This document shows, piece by piece, positions 1 through 9,929 of a DNA stretch of 64,000 nt. The position numbers were made by a program, and so were the translations under genes. Position 1 is the first letter of the stretch. Every line of letters starts with the position of its first letter. This DNA is from Paenibacillus pabuli. Its GTDB lineage: Bacteria; Bacillota; Bacilli; Paenibacillales; Paenibacillaceae. The DNA lies in assembly GCF_023101145.1 (NCBI RefSeq), contig NZ_CP073714.1, forward strand, positions 4,836,001 to 4,900,000. The letters run 5' to 3'. The notes under the pieces are model-generated. The model was not told the origin of the DNA. It made no database searches and saw only the letters and a list, made by a program, of their open reading frames with translations.

Positions 1-256
1 CCGTAACAGAACCGTCCTTATGCAGCGTGATATCGATTTTGGAGCAGAATTTGGCGAGATGTTCGTCGACAGCGTTGTCCACGATTTCCCATACCAAATG
101 ATGTAGACCCGAAGTACTGGTGCTGCCGATGTACATCCCCGGCCGTTTCCGTACCGCAACCAGTCCTTCAAGTACTTGAATGTCGTCCGCGTCGTAGCCT
201 GAAGACCCTTGTCCTCCGCCTGTCGAACCTGCCGACATATCGATTTGCTCGACCAT
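1..256 (-). CDS. parE: DNA topoisomerase IV subunit B (ParE), N-terminal part, cut by window edge
   Basis: The first 85 residues are visible. They carry the start of a GHKL ATPase: [19 protein letters not shown], then the N-box EIVDNAVDE whose Glu and Asn act in ATP hydrolysis and magnesium binding. Type IIA topoisomerase B subunits drive strand passage in decatenation (ParE) or negative supercoiling (GyrB). I prefer ParE because of the long low-complexity Gly/Ser leader before the first strand and because no dnaA-recF-gyrA neighbourhood is visible. GyrB cannot be excluded from this fragment. The start at 256 has an AAGGGGGAG site a few bases upstream. Confidence 0.75.
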   Translation of the reverse strand, partial: MVEQIDMSAGSTGGGQGSSGYDADDIQVLEGLVAVRKRPGMYIGSTSTSGLHHLVWEIVDNAVDEHLAKFCSKIDITLHKDGSVT

Positions 257-332
257 TCATGCTCCCCCTTCTTAACTTGCAACTAAAAAAATGCCTGAAA
301 TGCAAACAGATGTTTTCTTATCCTTGTCCATT

Positions 333-1331
333 TTAATTCAAGATATCCCGTTTCGTAAAGACAATGAATGACACAAAGAGTGAAGCAATGCCCCAAACAC
401 TAAGCACAATAAGGGAAAAACCCAAATTCATTCCTTCGATTGGAGGTAATCCGCCCGACAAATAATCCGGAAGTTCGAGGTTAACCATGAATAAATACTT
501 GGCTGATTGCCAAGATGCGGCCATACTGGTGAGAATGGTTCCTGCGATGAGTGATGCCATCATGATAACAATACTTGCAGCTGTACTTCGCACTAAAACA
601 GAGACCATGAAGGCGAGCATCGCCACAATTATACTGACAAACCAGATCAGTCCTGCCTGCATCAGCATATATAGCCACTGGTCCACAGCATGTACTGCTG
701 ACATATCGACATCCGTACCCACAACCTTGAATCCGGTAAAGATCGGCATGCCGAAACCTTTATATCCGAACACCGCTCCCGAGATGACATAACAGATAAT
801 GTACGCCGACACCACAATAATCGAGACGAACATAATTAACGTGATAAGTTTACTCAGCAGCACTTTCCAACGTTTGACGGGACGGGTCAGAAGCATTTTA
901 ATCGTACCTGTGGTGCGCTCACCGGATACCAGATCCGAAGCAATTGCCATAATGAGCAGTGGGATAAACAGTCCAACGGCGTTATTCATGAATTCCCGCG
1001 TAAAAGTTACACCGCCAGGCTCCTTCGGATTGATGTCATTCTCCAGATAGTATTGCATTTGCTGGATGTACACAGTCCTGTACTTTTTGTATTCTTCAGG
1101 TACCCGGTCACTGCCAAGAGAATTTTGATTATCCGTGATGGCCTGTTGCAGTTCAAGACGCCAGTCGCCGCCAAACTTGTCACGATTATTTTCCGCAGAT
1201 TTCATCTGGGCATACGTAAACATCGGAACCAGAACCGCGAGGACGATAAAAATAATATAAAGACGTTTTTTCTTTACCATCTTGATCGTTTCGTTTCGAA
1301 TCAGCGGCATAATGTTACTCAATGGATTCAC
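333..1331 (-). CDS. ABC-2 type transporter permease
   Basis: This 332-residue membrane protein has one N-terminal membrane segment (about residues 24-42), a hydrophilic extracytoplasmic region (about 43-115), then five or so hydrophobic segments. It contains the motif SGERTTGTIKMLLTRPV, typical of ABC-2 permeases of the NatB/YhaP-like families. It would form the membrane channel of an exporter with the ATPase encoded just upstream, whose 3' end it overlaps by 17 bases. The substrate cannot be told from sequence; antibiotics, peptides, lipids and sodium are all known for this family. It is the last gene of a three-gene operon. Confidence 0.88.
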   Translation of the reverse strand: MNPLSNIMPLIRNETIKMVKKKRLYIIFIVLAVLVPMFTYAQMKSAENNRDKFGGDWRLELQQAITDNQNSLGSDRVPEEYKKYRTVYIQQMQYYLENDINPKEPGGVTFTREFMNNAVGLFIPLLIMAIASDLVSGERTTGTIKMLLTRPVKRWKVLLSKLITLIMFVSIIVVSAYIICYVISGAVFGYKGFGMPIFTGFKVVGTDVDMSAVHAVDQWLYMLMQAGLIWFVSIIVAMLAFMVSVLVRSTAASIVIMMASLIAGTILTSMAASWQSAKYLFMVNLELPDYLSGGLPPIEGMNLGFSLIVLSVWGIASLFVSFIVFTKRDILN

Positions 1332-2292
1332 CTTCTGTCATTTTTAAGAATAGCTGTTCCAGCGTAGGCTGAATCCGCTGCACGCCTTCAACCTGAATGC
1401 CTGCTTGCACCATTTGCTGCACCAGAGCCGGAATCCGATCTTCGTGCATTTCAGCAACAACAGCATTTGGACCAAGTCCTGCAACAATGGTATCATCCAT
1501 AACATCAGCAGGCCGATCCACGAGGGAAACACCTGCATTCAGCAGCATTTGTTTACCTTCTTCCAGTGGAGTAACATGCCATATCGCCAATTTGGAATGG
1601 TCTTCAATCAGTTCATTCACGCCGCCAACTGCCAGCACACGCCCTGCACTGATAATTGCCACTCTGTCACAGAGAAGCTGAATCTCGCTAAGCAAATGAC
1701 TGCTAACAAACACAGCCATGCCTTCGCTTGCAAGCTGCTTAATAAAGACGCGAAGTTCCTTAATCCCTTTGGGATCAAGTCCGTTCGTTGGCTCATCCAG
1801 AATCAACAGTCGCGGACGTCCAAGCAATGCCTGTGCAATGCCAAGCCGTTGACGCATCCCCAGGGAGTAAGTTCTTACTTTATCATGAATCCGCTGATCG
1901 AGGCGTACAATATCCACAACTTCCTGAATACGGTCATTATCCACCCCGGGCTGCATGCGGGCAAAATGCTCAAGATTCTCCCATCCGGTCAAATAGGTGT
2001 ACACTTCAGGGTTTTCAACTATGGAACCGACGTATTTCAGAGCTCGTTCAGGATCACGATTGACATCATAACCACAGACTTGGATTTTACCTTCTGTTGG
2101 TTTAATCAGATCGACTAACATCCGAATGGTTGTTGTTTTTCCGGCACCATTGGGTCCCAGAAAACCAAAAATTTCGCCCGGTTTGACGTCAAACGTAACA
2201 TCCTTAATGATCCACTTGCGTCCAATCTTTTTCTTCAGATGTTGCACGGACAATACGGAATCCAACTGTTCTTGAGTCAAATCTTGTACCAT
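1315..2292 (-). CDS. ABC transporter ATP-binding protein
   Basis: This 325-residue nucleotide-binding subunit is of the DrrA/NatA/BcrA type. Walker A is GPNGAGKTT (residues 46-54), the signature is the variant YSLGMRQRL, and Walker B is LLILDEPTNGLDP with its catalytic Glu, followed by the switch His in VSSHLLSE. A C-terminal extension of roughly 100 residues is usual for ATPases paired with ABC-2 permeases. Its start abuts the stop of the GDSL hydrolase (2293) and its end overlaps the permease, so the three genes should be translated together. It energises export through the membrane partner; the substrate is unknown. Confidence 0.92.
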   Translation of the reverse strand: MVQDLTQEQLDSVLSVQHLKKKIGRKWIIKDVTFDVKPGEIFGFLGPNGAGKTTTIRMLVDLIKPTEGKIQVCGYDVNRDPERALKYVGSIVENPEVYTYLTGWENLEHFARMQPGVDNDRIQEVVDIVRLDQRIHDKVRTYSLGMRQRLGIAQALLGRPRLLILDEPTNGLDPKGIKELRVFIKQLASEGMAVFVSSHLLSEIQLLCDRVAIISAGRVLAVGGVNELIEDHSKLAIWHVTPLEEGKQMLLNAGVSLVDRPADVMDDTIVAGLGPNAVVAEMHEDRIPALVQQMVQAGIQVEGVQRIQPTLEQLFLKMTEGESIE

Positions 2293-3159
2293 CTATTTCC
2301 CGCTCCCTTCTGCTGGAGTCTCTGCCTGATATTCCTGTGCAATCCGAACCGCAATTTGCTCGTAGCCTTCTCCATTGGGATGAAAATGATCTGACGACAG
2401 ATATTGTCCGAGATGATTTTCAAACAGATCAAAGGTTGGCACAAGTGTCATCTTGTCCTCGTTGTTCAGAACCTTCATTGCAGCATCGTTCCATGCAGCT
2501 ACAACCGCATTTCCCGGCTCTTTGAGTTCCTTCACATCTCCAAACGGATTGTAAAGCCCTATGTAGGCAATCTGTGCGTCAGGGTTAATTTCTTTTACTT
2601 TCTTCAAAATCTCCTGCAAACGCTTCGACGTCTCCGGCAATGCCGCAGTTAATGACTCTGCTGTTGGCGCATCCTCTCCCTGAAGAACTTGCCCACTCTG
2701 GAATAGATCATTGGCTCCGATCGACAACAGAATAAAGTTGGATTGCTGTAAAACATAACGTACACCCTGTTCATCCAGCTTGCTCAACAATGCATCTGTT
2801 CTCAAACCATTCACACCCATATTGTTCAGCACCTGCACATCATATCCCTGATTTTTGAGCAAGTTACCAGCCCGTCTTACAAAGCCAAGACCTTCATCGT
2901 CTCCCGTACCTCTTGCCAGGGAATCACCGATCACAGCCATTCGAATTTTGCCATCCTTCACGGCAGGCTTTGATTGCTCATTATCCTTCGCAGGTGTCGT
3001 TGTCTGTTGTCCTGTACCTAATTGGGCATCTCCTTCAGGAAAAATGACATCTTTAATGGCGTATCCAAATCCAAATAACAGCAGCAATGTTGTCAAGATG
3101 GATACTGTGCTAATGGTTCTCCAGATCCATGGCGCTGAATCAAGATTTCTTTTTTTCAT
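2293..3159 (-). CDS. Membrane-anchored SGNH/GDSL-type hydrolase
   Basis: This 288-residue protein has one N-terminal membrane segment (about 13-36), a polar linker, and then an SGNH hydrolase fold. Block I is AVIGDSLARGTG with the nucleophile Ser, block II includes the Gly of GVNG, block III is SIGANDL with the oxyanion Asn, and block V is DHFHPNGEGY with the catalytic Asp and His. The family removes acyl groups from lipids, peptidoglycan or polysaccharides outside the membrane. It is the first gene of the operon with the ABC-2 exporter and may act on the exported product or on the cell envelope (inference). The true substrate is not predictable. Confidence 0.87.
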   Translation of the reverse strand: MKKRNLDSAPWIWRTISTVSILTTLLLLFGFGYAIKDVIFPEGDAQLGTGQQTTTPAKDNEQSKPAVKDGKIRMAVIGDSLARGTGDDEGLGFVRRAGNLLKNQGYDVQVLNNMGVNGLRTDALLSKLDEQGVRYVLQQSNFILLSIGANDLFQSGQVLQGEDAPTAESLTAALPETSKRLQEILKKVKEINPDAQIAYIGLYNPFGDVKELKEPGNAVVAAWNDAAMKVLNNEDKMTLVPTFDLFENHLGQYLSSDHFHPNGEGYEQIAVRIAQEYQAETPAEGSGK

Positions 3160-3242
3160 TCATCACATCTCCGCTCATGTACACCTGGTCGGGTACCTAA
3201 AATTTAAAATGATTTCATATTAAGATGACGCTTTTTCTAAAT

Positions 3243-3271
3243 AACATAAATGTTCTGTCGTTAATTTGCAA
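3243..3271 (-). promoter_or_regulatory. Sigma-A-like promoter for the GDSL-ABC operon
   Basis: On the minus strand TTGCAA (3266-3271) and TATGTT (3243-3248) are separated by 17 bases, about 85 bases upstream of the hydrolase start at 3159. The match is good but not perfect, and no transcript data exist here. Confidence 0.45.
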
Positions 3272-3317
3272 ATTTTGCCGACATATAAGTGGAATTCATT
3301 ATCCAATAATCTTTTAC

Positions 3318-3363
3318 AAAAAAAAGTTATGCCACGCACAGCTTTGAGCTGTGATGACATAAC
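3318..3363 (-). terminator. Intrinsic terminator after the CAP-domain gene
   Basis: On the minus strand a two-part stem (GTTATG/CATAAC outside, CACAGCT/AGCTGTG inside) is followed by eight T residues, about 40 bases after the stop of the CAP gene. Confidence 0.85.
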
Positions 3364-3403
3364 CTTTTGAACTAAAAGTCAGATTATTCTTCAATACAAT
3401 TCA

Positions 3404-4195
3404 TTAATTGCCGATAAATTCTTGAGCCCAGTAACCGTTGTAGTATCCAACACCGATTTTCGTAAAGTTTTTGCTCAGGATATTTGCACGATGGCCTTCG
3501 CTATTCATCCAGGCTGTTACAACCTCTTGAGGTGTTTTTTGCCCTTTTGCGATATTCTCACCAGCATAGCTGTAAGTCACTCCGAATTGTTTCATCATGT
3601 CAAACGGAGAACCATAGGTCGGTGATTGGTGATCAAAATAATTGTTGTTGCTCATATCCTTAACTTTGGCTACAGCCACTTTGTCCAAAAGAGCATCGGA
3701 AGCCAATGCGCCCAAGCCTGCTTTCGCACGTTCAGCGTTCACAAGTTTTACGACTTGAGCTGCAAAATCCGATTGTGTGCTCTCGCTGCCAGTGTTGCCT
3801 GTATTTCCTGTAGTCGTCCCAGTTCCACTATTCGAAGGATCTTTGGCAGGTGTAGTTGCCGGTTTATCTTCTTGAGCTGGTTTTGCAGGTGTTACCGGTT
3901 TAGCAGGTGTTGTCGGTTGAGCAGGTTTAGTAGTTTGATCAGGCTGTGTTGCAGGCTTCTCTACTGTTGTTTGCCCTTCGCCATTGGATACAGTGTAACC
4001 ATTATCTTTCAGCCATTGTTCAATATACGCTCTTATGCTTTCCGCATTCGTAATTTTATACGTTGCAGTTTTAGTAGTTGTTTTATATGATGCATCTGCA
4101 GCAGAAGCGGAAGCAGGGAGCATAACCCCTACGGCAAGTACGGCTGTCAGACTGCTGGTTACGACGGTTTTCATCCATTTCTTCTTCAAATTCAT
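3404..4195 (-). CDS. Secreted CAP (SCP/PR1) domain protein, YkwD-like
   Basis: This 263-residue protein has a signal peptide ending near ASASAAD. A short SpoIID/SafA-like region (about 45-80) follows, then a Pro/Thr/Lys-rich linker (about 85-140), then a CAP domain from about 143 to the end. CAP motifs visible are VNAERAKAGL, the metal-site His in NYFDHQSP, AGENIAKG with the Glu, and WMNSEGHRANIL. Bacterial CAP proteins of this type sit in the wall or spore coat region; their activity is still unclear. It is a single gene with its own terminator. A 15-base palindrome lies just upstream. Confidence 0.9.
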   Translation of the reverse strand: MNLKKKWMKTVVTSSLTAVLAVGVMLPASASAADASYKTTTKTATYKITNAESIRAYIEQWLKDNGYTVSNGEGQTTVEKPATQPDQTTKPAQPTTPAKPVTPAKPAQEDKPATTPAKDPSNSGTGTTTGNTGNTGSESTQSDFAAQVVKLVNAERAKAGLGALASDALLDKVAVAKVKDMSNNNYFDHQSPTYGSPFDMMKQFGVTYSYAGENIAKGQKTPQEVVTAWMNSEGHRANILSKNFTKIGVGYYNGYWAQEFIGN

Positions 4196-4234
4196 TCATC
4201 TCCTTAGAAATTAGTTATGACAACTTTGTAATTA

Positions 4235-4249
4235 ATACTCTAGGAGTAT
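4235..4249. promoter_or_regulatory. Palindrome upstream of the CAP gene, possible operator
   Basis: ATACTC-TAG-GAGTAT is a 6-base inverted repeat with a 3-base centre, about 40 bases upstream of the CAP start, where a -10/-35 region would be expected. The rest of 4250-4430 shows no gene that I can support. The regulator, if any, is unknown. Confidence 0.35.
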
Positions 4250-4430
4250 ATCAATTCAATAGTAGATTGTGAACCCATAAATTATGGAAAAGTTACTTTT
4301 TTGTCATTTTTAGATCCTGTTTCAAATGGGTGTGGACGGTTTATACTACATTGCACCATATCCTGCAAGCTGATCTTAAAACGCTGGCATATCAACCAAA
4401 ATCGCAACCATCAACCTTAAATTGCGGCAT

Positions 4431-4470
4431 AAAAAAAGGGCATCCGGACAAAAAATGCTTACCGAATGCC
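4431..4470 (-). terminator. Intrinsic terminator after GNAT gene
   Basis: On the minus strand a nine-base imperfect stem (GGCATTCGG with CCGGATGCC) is followed by seven T residues, downstream of the stop at 4538. Confidence 0.85.
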
Positions 4471-4537
4471 ACTTATCTTTTATTCATCATTCGCCACACT
4501 AAAAACGTGAAGATTGCGATAAAATAAAACTCTTTTT

Positions 4538-4996
4538 CTATAGAAGGACTTTACTGAAACGATAGCCTTTCTTCTGGAAACCAATATGCTCGTAGAAAGA
4601 ATAGGTTGTTGAAGTCACTTCACGGTTCGCTCCAGTGACAAACAATTGTTTACCACCTTGCTGTCTGCCCCAATCCTCGGCATGAGCCATCAGACGACGG
4701 CCAATTCCGCCCCCACGATGTTCTTGCCCTACAATCAAGGACGTAATTTGTGCAGCAGGTTCCGGATAGGCATGACTTTGCACACATTGCAAGCCAATCA
4801 CACCAATAATTTGTTCATCCACTTCGGCAACAAGCATGCATGCGTTTGGATTGCTTTCCAAACATTCAATGCGCTCTTTCATGACATTGGCTGTTGTGGG
4901 ATAGCTGACCTCTCGCATCAGTCCCGTTACCGCTTCAGCATCTCGCAGTTCACACTCTCGGATCATCAGTACAGGGGCCTCAACATTATTGGACAT
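4538..4996 (-). CDS. GNAT family N-acetyltransferase
   Basis: This 152-residue protein has a single acetyltransferase domain. Motif A is recognisable as [15 protein letters not shown] (about 87-101), the Q-x-x-G-x-G acetyl-CoA pyrophosphate loop. The C-terminal [13 protein letters not shown] matches motif B of RimI-like enzymes. It would transfer an acetyl group to an amine; the acceptor cannot be inferred. The gene overlaps the end of purT by 11 bases, so the two are probably cotranscribed, but I see no obvious functional link to purine synthesis. Confidence 0.88.
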   Translation of the reverse strand: MSNNVEAPVLMIRECELRDAEAVTGLMREVSYPTTANVMKERIECLESNPNACMLVAEVDEQIIGVIGLQCVQSHAYPEPAAQITSLIVGQEHRGGGIGRRLMAHAEDWGRQQGGKQLFVTGANREVTSTTYSFYEHIGFQKKGYRFSKVLL

Positions 4997-6173
4997 GATT
5001 TACCTCCACTTTCAGCATATTAGCGGCTTGTACCGCTGTTTTACGAGCTTCTTCCACATCTTGGCCAGCACTTAATGCTACAGCCATTCGGCGTCCCACT
5101 TTGGTCTCAGGTTTGCCAAATACACGAACCTGAGTACGAGGAAGCGCCAGTGCTTCTTCAATCCCGCCTACAGTAAAGTCAGATGTTTCATCATTAGCCT
5201 TCAGCGTTGCTGAAGCTCCCGGTGTCAGTAGATGTACACCCGTAACCGGAAAACCAAGAATTGCACGCACATGCAGTGCAAACTCGGAACTATCTTGCGT
5301 TACCATAGTAACCATGCCTGTATCATGCGGACGAGGCGATACCTCGCTAAACACGACTCCATCTGATGTCAGGAATAATTCAACCCCGAACAGTCCATAA
5401 CCACCGAGTTCATCGGTAACAGACTTGGCAATATGACAAGCTTGCTCCCATTGCTCCGGTGTCATCGCATGAGGCTGCCACGATTCGACATAATCCCCAT
5501 CTTTCTGAATGTGACCGATCGGCGGACAAAATACAGTTCCTGAGACAGATCTAACCGTGAGCAGCGTAATTTCGCTGTCAAACTTCACAAAGCTTTCCAC
5601 AATGACACGTACGGATTTGCCACGCGCTCCGGAAAGAGCAATGTTCCAGCAATCCTCTACGTCATCCGATGTACGGCATACACTCTGCCCTTTACCGGAA
5701 GAACTCATTAGTGGTTTGATAACGCATGGTGTACCCAATTCACGAACAGCTTCCTGAAGTTGTTCCAGGTTGTCCGCAAAAAGATAGGCCGCTGTCGGAA
5801 GGTTCAATTGTTCGGCTGCCAGACGGCGGATGCCTTCGCGATCCATCGTTAAACGGGCAGCACGGGCCGTAGGAACGACACAAAACCCTTCTTCCTCAAG
5901 CTCGAGTAAAGCTTCTGTTGCGATTGCTTCAATCTCAGGTACGATGTAATGAGGTTGTTCCTTTCGGATCAATTGTTTCAGAGCTTCGGCATTTAACATG
6001 TCGATGCAGTAAGACCGATGCGCAACCTGCATGGCAGGTGCGTTTTCGTAACGATCAACAGCGATCGTTTCTACTCCCAGTCGCTGGGCCTCAATAACGA
6101 CCTCTTTTCCCAATTCTCCGCTGCCCAATAGCAGCATTTTTTTGGCTTGAGCCGAAAATGGAGCACCCCACAT
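4986..6173 (-). CDS. purT: Formate-dependent phosphoribosylglycinamide formyltransferase PurT
   Basis: This 395-residue ATP-grasp enzyme makes formyl-GAR from GAR, formate and ATP, the third step of purine synthesis without 10-formyl-THF. The N-terminal Rossmann region carries [20 protein letters not shown]. The ATP-grasp core has [14 protein letters not shown] and the metal-binding [15 protein letters not shown]. The length matches the family (about 385-395). The start at 6173 follows a GGGAGG site. It stands apart from the main pur operon, as in Bacillus. I found no clear PurR box upstream. Confidence 0.95.
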   Translation of the reverse strand: MWGAPFSAQAKKMLLLGSGELGKEVVIEAQRLGVETIAVDRYENAPAMQVAHRSYCIDMLNAEALKQLIRKEQPHYIVPEIEAIATEALLELEEEGFCVVPTARAARLTMDREGIRRLAAEQLNLPTAAYLFADNLEQLQEAVRELGTPCVIKPLMSSSGKGQSVCRTSDDVEDCWNIALSGARGKSVRVIVESFVKFDSEITLLTVRSVSGTVFCPPIGHIQKDGDYVESWQPHAMTPEQWEQACHIAKSVTDELGGYGLFGVELFLTSDGVVFSEVSPRPHDTGMVTMVTQDSSEFALHVRAILGFPVTGVHLLTPGASATLKANDETSDFTVGGIEEALALPRTQVRVFGKPETKVGRRMAVALSAGQDVEEARKTAVQAANMLKVEVNHVQ

Positions 6174-6309
6174 GTTCTTTCCAATCCTCCCAAAGAGAAA
6201 TCTTCTATATCTATCTCTCTATTTTCGGGGTTTTGGTTAAAGAATGCAAGAGTGCTCCCTATTTTTCTTGTGAATTTTACAAGATTTTTTGTGTTTTTTC
6301 GATCAATTT

Positions 6310-8160
6310 TTACAAAAATCTGTATTGAGCTTCTATTAATCCATTATAAACTCCTTGTTTCTGGATAAGTTGCTCATGGTTTCCTTCTTCCTTGATTTCA
6401 CCATGATCCAGCACGATAATGTTATCCGCATTTCGGATCGTGGAGAGACGGTGGGCCACCATAAAGGAAGTTCTTCCTTTTAACAGCACTTTCAAAGCCT
6501 CCTGAATTTTGAGCTCGGTTTCGGTGTCGATACTGGCAGTTGCTTCATCCAAAATCAAGATTCGTGGATCGGCCAACAAGGCACGGGCAAAGGATAACAG
6601 TTGACGTTGTCCCATGGATAATACATTCCCGCGTTCTTCGACTTCGGTATCGTATCCACCCGGCAGCTTCATAATAAATTCATGGGCGTTAACAGCCTTC
6701 GCAGCTTCTTCCACTTCTTCGTCGGTTGCATCAAGCCGTCCAAAACGAATATTATCTCTGATCGTGCCAGAGAAGATAAACGTATCCTGCAACACAATAC
6801 TGATCTGGCTGCGCAGACTTTCAACCGTTACATCTCTTACATCATGACCATCAATGGTGAGACGTCCTCCAGAAATGTCATAGAAACGGCTGATGAGATT
6901 GATAATAGTACTTTTACCTGAACCTGTATGTCCTACAAGTGCAATCGATTGTCCGGCAGCTGCAGCGAAACTGATTCCCTTCAGCGCCTGTCTGCCCTTC
7001 TCATATTCGAACACAACATTGTCGAATACAATATCTCCTTTAATTGAAGCAAGCGGCTTGGCCCCAGGTTTATCTGCAATACTTGGCTCCTCATCCATAA
7101 ACTCGAAAATCCGTTCGGAGGAAGCCATAGCAACGAGCAACTGATTATACATCTGTCCCAGACGGTTAATCGGGTCCCAGAAGTTGCCGACATAGTTGGC
7201 AAAAGCTACGAGCAATCCAATTGTCAGCTGATCCTGTTGAATCAGATAAGCACCAAACCAGAACAGGATTAACGTTCCGAAACCGCCCGTAATTTCAATC
7301 AGAGGACCAAAGCCCTGGTTCATGGCCGATGCTCTATCCCAGGATTTTTTGCTCGACAGGTTCATGTTGTCAAAATACTTCATGTTTTCTTTTTCCTGCG
7401 TATAGGCCTGAGTCACACGAATTCCCTGAATGGATTCATTCAAATGGGAGTTGATGCGTGAATTCTTCATGCGTACATCCTGCCAGGCACGGCGGATCAA
7501 CACACGCAGTTTGGTCGAAATAATAAACATGAGCGGAACTGTAATAATGACCGCAAGGCCCAGTTTCCAGTTGATCAGCAGCAAAATGACGATAATCCCG
7601 AGCAGCTGCACACAGTCAATCATGACATTGACCGCACCGTTGGTGAACAGATCCTGCAGGGAGTTGATATCATTGGTGACACGCACCAGCACCGAGCCTG
7701 CAGGTCTTTTGTCAAAGAAGTTAAAGGACAGCTTCTGAATATGTTTGAACAAATCGGAGCGAAGATCATAAATGACCCTTTGCCCGATAATGTTCGTCAA
7801 TTTGATTCGATACGTATTAGCCGCCCATTGAATCAGGTACAATACAAGCACAGAACCAGCAATAATATAGAGCATCGTCAAGCTTGGCAAACCCGTTGCA
7901 GGTGCAATCGCTTTATCAATCGCCAAACTGATCAAAAATGGCACGGATAATTTCGTTATGGTACCCAGTATCATCATTAGGATAATGAGTGGCAAGAGTT
8001 GCCTTGCATAAGGTTTCATGTACGAGAACAAACGTCCAAACTCACGCCAGTTAAACGGTTTTTCAATTATTTCGTCGTCCTGATATACAAAACGTTCATT
8101 CATTTTCTTGTCAGAGGTCTCTTTGACCTCGCGCCTATCGGCTACCGTTTCGGCACTCAT
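6310..8160 (-). CDS. ABC exporter half-transporter, subunit 2 of a heterodimer
   Basis: This 616-residue protein combines a six-helix ABC membrane domain (about 40-340) with a nucleotide-binding domain. Walker A is GHTGSGKST, Walker B is ILILDEATASID with the catalytic Glu intact, and the H-loop is VAHRLS. The signature is the variant LSMGQ instead of LSGGQ. Its start overlaps the stop of the upstream half-transporter by four bases (ATGA), which favours a heterodimer such as YfiB/YfiC or BmrC/BmrD. The substrate is unknown; multidrug or lipid export are family possibilities. Confidence 0.92.
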   Translation of the reverse strand: MSAETVADRREVKETSDKKMNERFVYQDDEIIEKPFNWREFGRLFSYMKPYARQLLPLIILMMILGTITKLSVPFLISLAIDKAIAPATGLPSLTMLYIIAGSVLVLYLIQWAANTYRIKLTNIIGQRVIYDLRSDLFKHIQKLSFNFFDKRPAGSVLVRVTNDINSLQDLFTNGAVNVMIDCVQLLGIIVILLLINWKLGLAVIITVPLMFIISTKLRVLIRRAWQDVRMKNSRINSHLNESIQGIRVTQAYTQEKENMKYFDNMNLSSKKSWDRASAMNQGFGPLIEITGGFGTLILFWFGAYLIQQDQLTIGLLVAFANYVGNFWDPINRLGQMYNQLLVAMASSERIFEFMDEEPSIADKPGAKPLASIKGDIVFDNVVFEYEKGRQALKGISFAAAAGQSIALVGHTGSGKSTIINLISRFYDISGGRLTIDGHDVRDVTVESLRSQISIVLQDTFIFSGTIRDNIRFGRLDATDEEVEEAAKAVNAHEFIMKLPGGYDTEVEERGNVLSMGQRQLLSFARALLADPRILILDEATASIDTETELKIQEALKVLLKGRTSFMVAHRLSTIRNADNIIVLDHGEIKEEGNHEQLIQKQGVYNGLIEAQYRFL

Positions 8161-9929
8161 GAATTCACCTGCTCCCCAGCCTCCCGCTTACCGCGGGCAA
8201 TATAATCTGCGTATTGAATCTCATATACGTCCCGGTAAGGCCCAGACTCTTCAATGAGATCTTTATGTGTGCCACGTTGAACGACACGTCCTTCATCCAA
8301 TACCAGAATCTCATCTGCGTGACGCAGGGAAGAAATCCGATGCGCAATGATAAACGTCGTTCTCCCACGCATGACTTCCTGGAATCCGGATTGAATTTCA
8401 TGTTCGGTTTCCATATCGACTGCACTGGTTGCATCATCCAGAACGAGAATTTTCGGGTTTTTCAGTAGAGCTCTGGCAATTGCAATCCGCTGTTTCTGTC
8501 CACCCGACAGGCCCATTCCCCTCTCACCTACAACCGTATCGTATCCTTCAGGGAATTCCATGATGAACTCATGGGCTTTGGCCAGTTTGGCTGCGCGGAT
8601 AATTTCGTCCATGGTTACATTTTTGAGTCCATAAGAAATATTGTTACGAATGCTGGAAGAGAACAGGAATGTTTCTTGGAACACAGAAGCAATCTGACTC
8701 CGAAGGCTGCGAATTCCAATATCCTTAATATTTTTGCCATCCAGCTTGATGGAGCCCGAGTTCACGTTATATGCACGCATCAGGAGCTGGATAATCGTTG
8801 ATTTACCTGAGCCTGTTCCTCCCAAAAAGCCGATAACGGAGCCTGGTGGCGCATCAAAGTTAATATCGGTTACGGCCGGCATTTTATTGCCGTAAGCAAA
8901 GGTAACGGACTCAAAGGTCACATGCCCTTTGACTTGATCAGCCTCCACAATGACTGGATCTTCTGTCTCTTGCACATCTACCGGCGTATTCAACAGTTCC
9001 AACACCCGTTCACCCGATGCTTTGGATTGCGTATAGTTGTTGATATGGAAACCAAGGTTCCACATTGGACCGATTATGTACCAGATCAAACTGAAAAAGG
9101 CAACGAGTTGACCAAGTGTTAGCGAGTTGTTAATAACCATGTTTCCACCAATCAGGAGCAGCAGAACTACGCTAACCGAAGCGAGAATCTCCATAATCGG
9201 AAAATAGTGACTCCATAGTGTTGCTGCATGAATCTGGTTCGTTTTGTAACGCTCGTTGCGGACGGAAAACTTCTCCACTTCGTGAGGCTCACGTGCAAAT
9301 GACTTTACAGTACGCACACCTGTAATATTCTCCTGTACTGCTGTCGTCAGAGAGCTGAGTGCCAGCCGCATTTCCTGGAACGCAGGGTGAATTCGGGATT
9401 CGAATCTCAGCGCAACGAAGGCAAGCAGAGGAATACATATGAGCGTTAGCAAGGTAAGCTTCCAACTCATGGTCATCATCATGATTGCGCCGAATACGAC
9501 CATCAGAACCATGTTGAGAATTTGAGCGAAGCCAAATCCGATAAAGTTACGGATCGCTTCGAGATCTCCCGTGAGGCGGGACATCAAATCTCCCGTTTTG
9601 GCCGTGTCATAATACCGGAAGGACAAAAATTGAAGCTTTTCGTAACAAGCGTTACGAAGTCGGTACGCCAGGAAATTTCCGAGGCGACCTCCAAAAAGAC
9701 CGTGTAAAAATTGCATTCCCGCTTTCAGAATCACGACACCTAACACTGTCAAAGCCAGTTTGGGAACGTCTTCAAAATTACGCGGAGTAATGACGTCATC
9801 AATCAGTATCCTTAGCAGGTTCGGATACACCAGTCCAAGCGCGGTCGCTATGGCGAGGCATAAGATCGATAAAAATAAATACGCGCGTTTCTCCCAGAAA
9901 AAGATCTGCAATTGCCTGAGAACATCCAT
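8157..9929 (-). CDS. ABC exporter half-transporter, subunit 1 of a heterodimer
   Basis: This protein has about 590 residues, with a six-helix transmembrane domain followed by an ATPase domain. Walker A is GGTGSGKST, the signature is the canonical LSGGQKQR, but Walker B ends LVLDDATSAVD, so Asp replaces the catalytic Glu. Together with the variant signature of the partner this gives one active and one degenerate ATP site, as known for heterodimeric exporters. I place the start at 9929 (MDVLRQL) because AGAGGAGGAG lies directly upstream; the frame stays open to 10022 without a good ribosome site. Confidence 0.92.
   Translation of the reverse strand: MDVLRQLQIFFWEKRAYLFLSILCLAIATALGLVYPNLLRILIDDVITPRNFEDVPKLALTVLGVVILKAGMQFLHGLFGGRLGNFLAYRLRNACYEKLQFLSFRYYDTAKTGDLMSRLTGDLEAIRNFIGFGFAQILNMVLMVVFGAIMMMTMSWKLTLLTLICIPLLAFVALRFESRIHPAFQEMRLALSSLTTAVQENITGVRTVKSFAREPHEVEKFSVRNERYKTNQIHAATLWSHYFPIMEILASVSVVLLLLIGGNMVINNSLTLGQLVAFFSLIWYIIGPMWNLGFHINNYTQSKASGERVLELLNTPVDVQETEDPVIVEADQVKGHVTFESVTFAYGNKMPAVTDINFDAPPGSVIGFLGGTGSGKSTIIQLLMRAYNVNSGSIKLDGKNIKDIGIRSLRSQIASVFQETFLFSSSIRNNISYGLKNVTMDEIIRAAKLAKAHEFIMEFPEGYDTVVGERGMGLSGGQKQRIAIARALLKNPKILVLDDATSAVDMETEHEIQSGFQEVMRGRTTFIIAHRISSLRHADEILVLDEGRVVQRGTHKDLIEESGPYRDVYEIQYADYIARGKREAGEQVNS

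Noticed and set aside
4330-4527. A 65-codon plus-strand frame upstream of the CAP gene
   Set aside because: It has no ribosome site and spans the terminator hairpin at 4431-4470.
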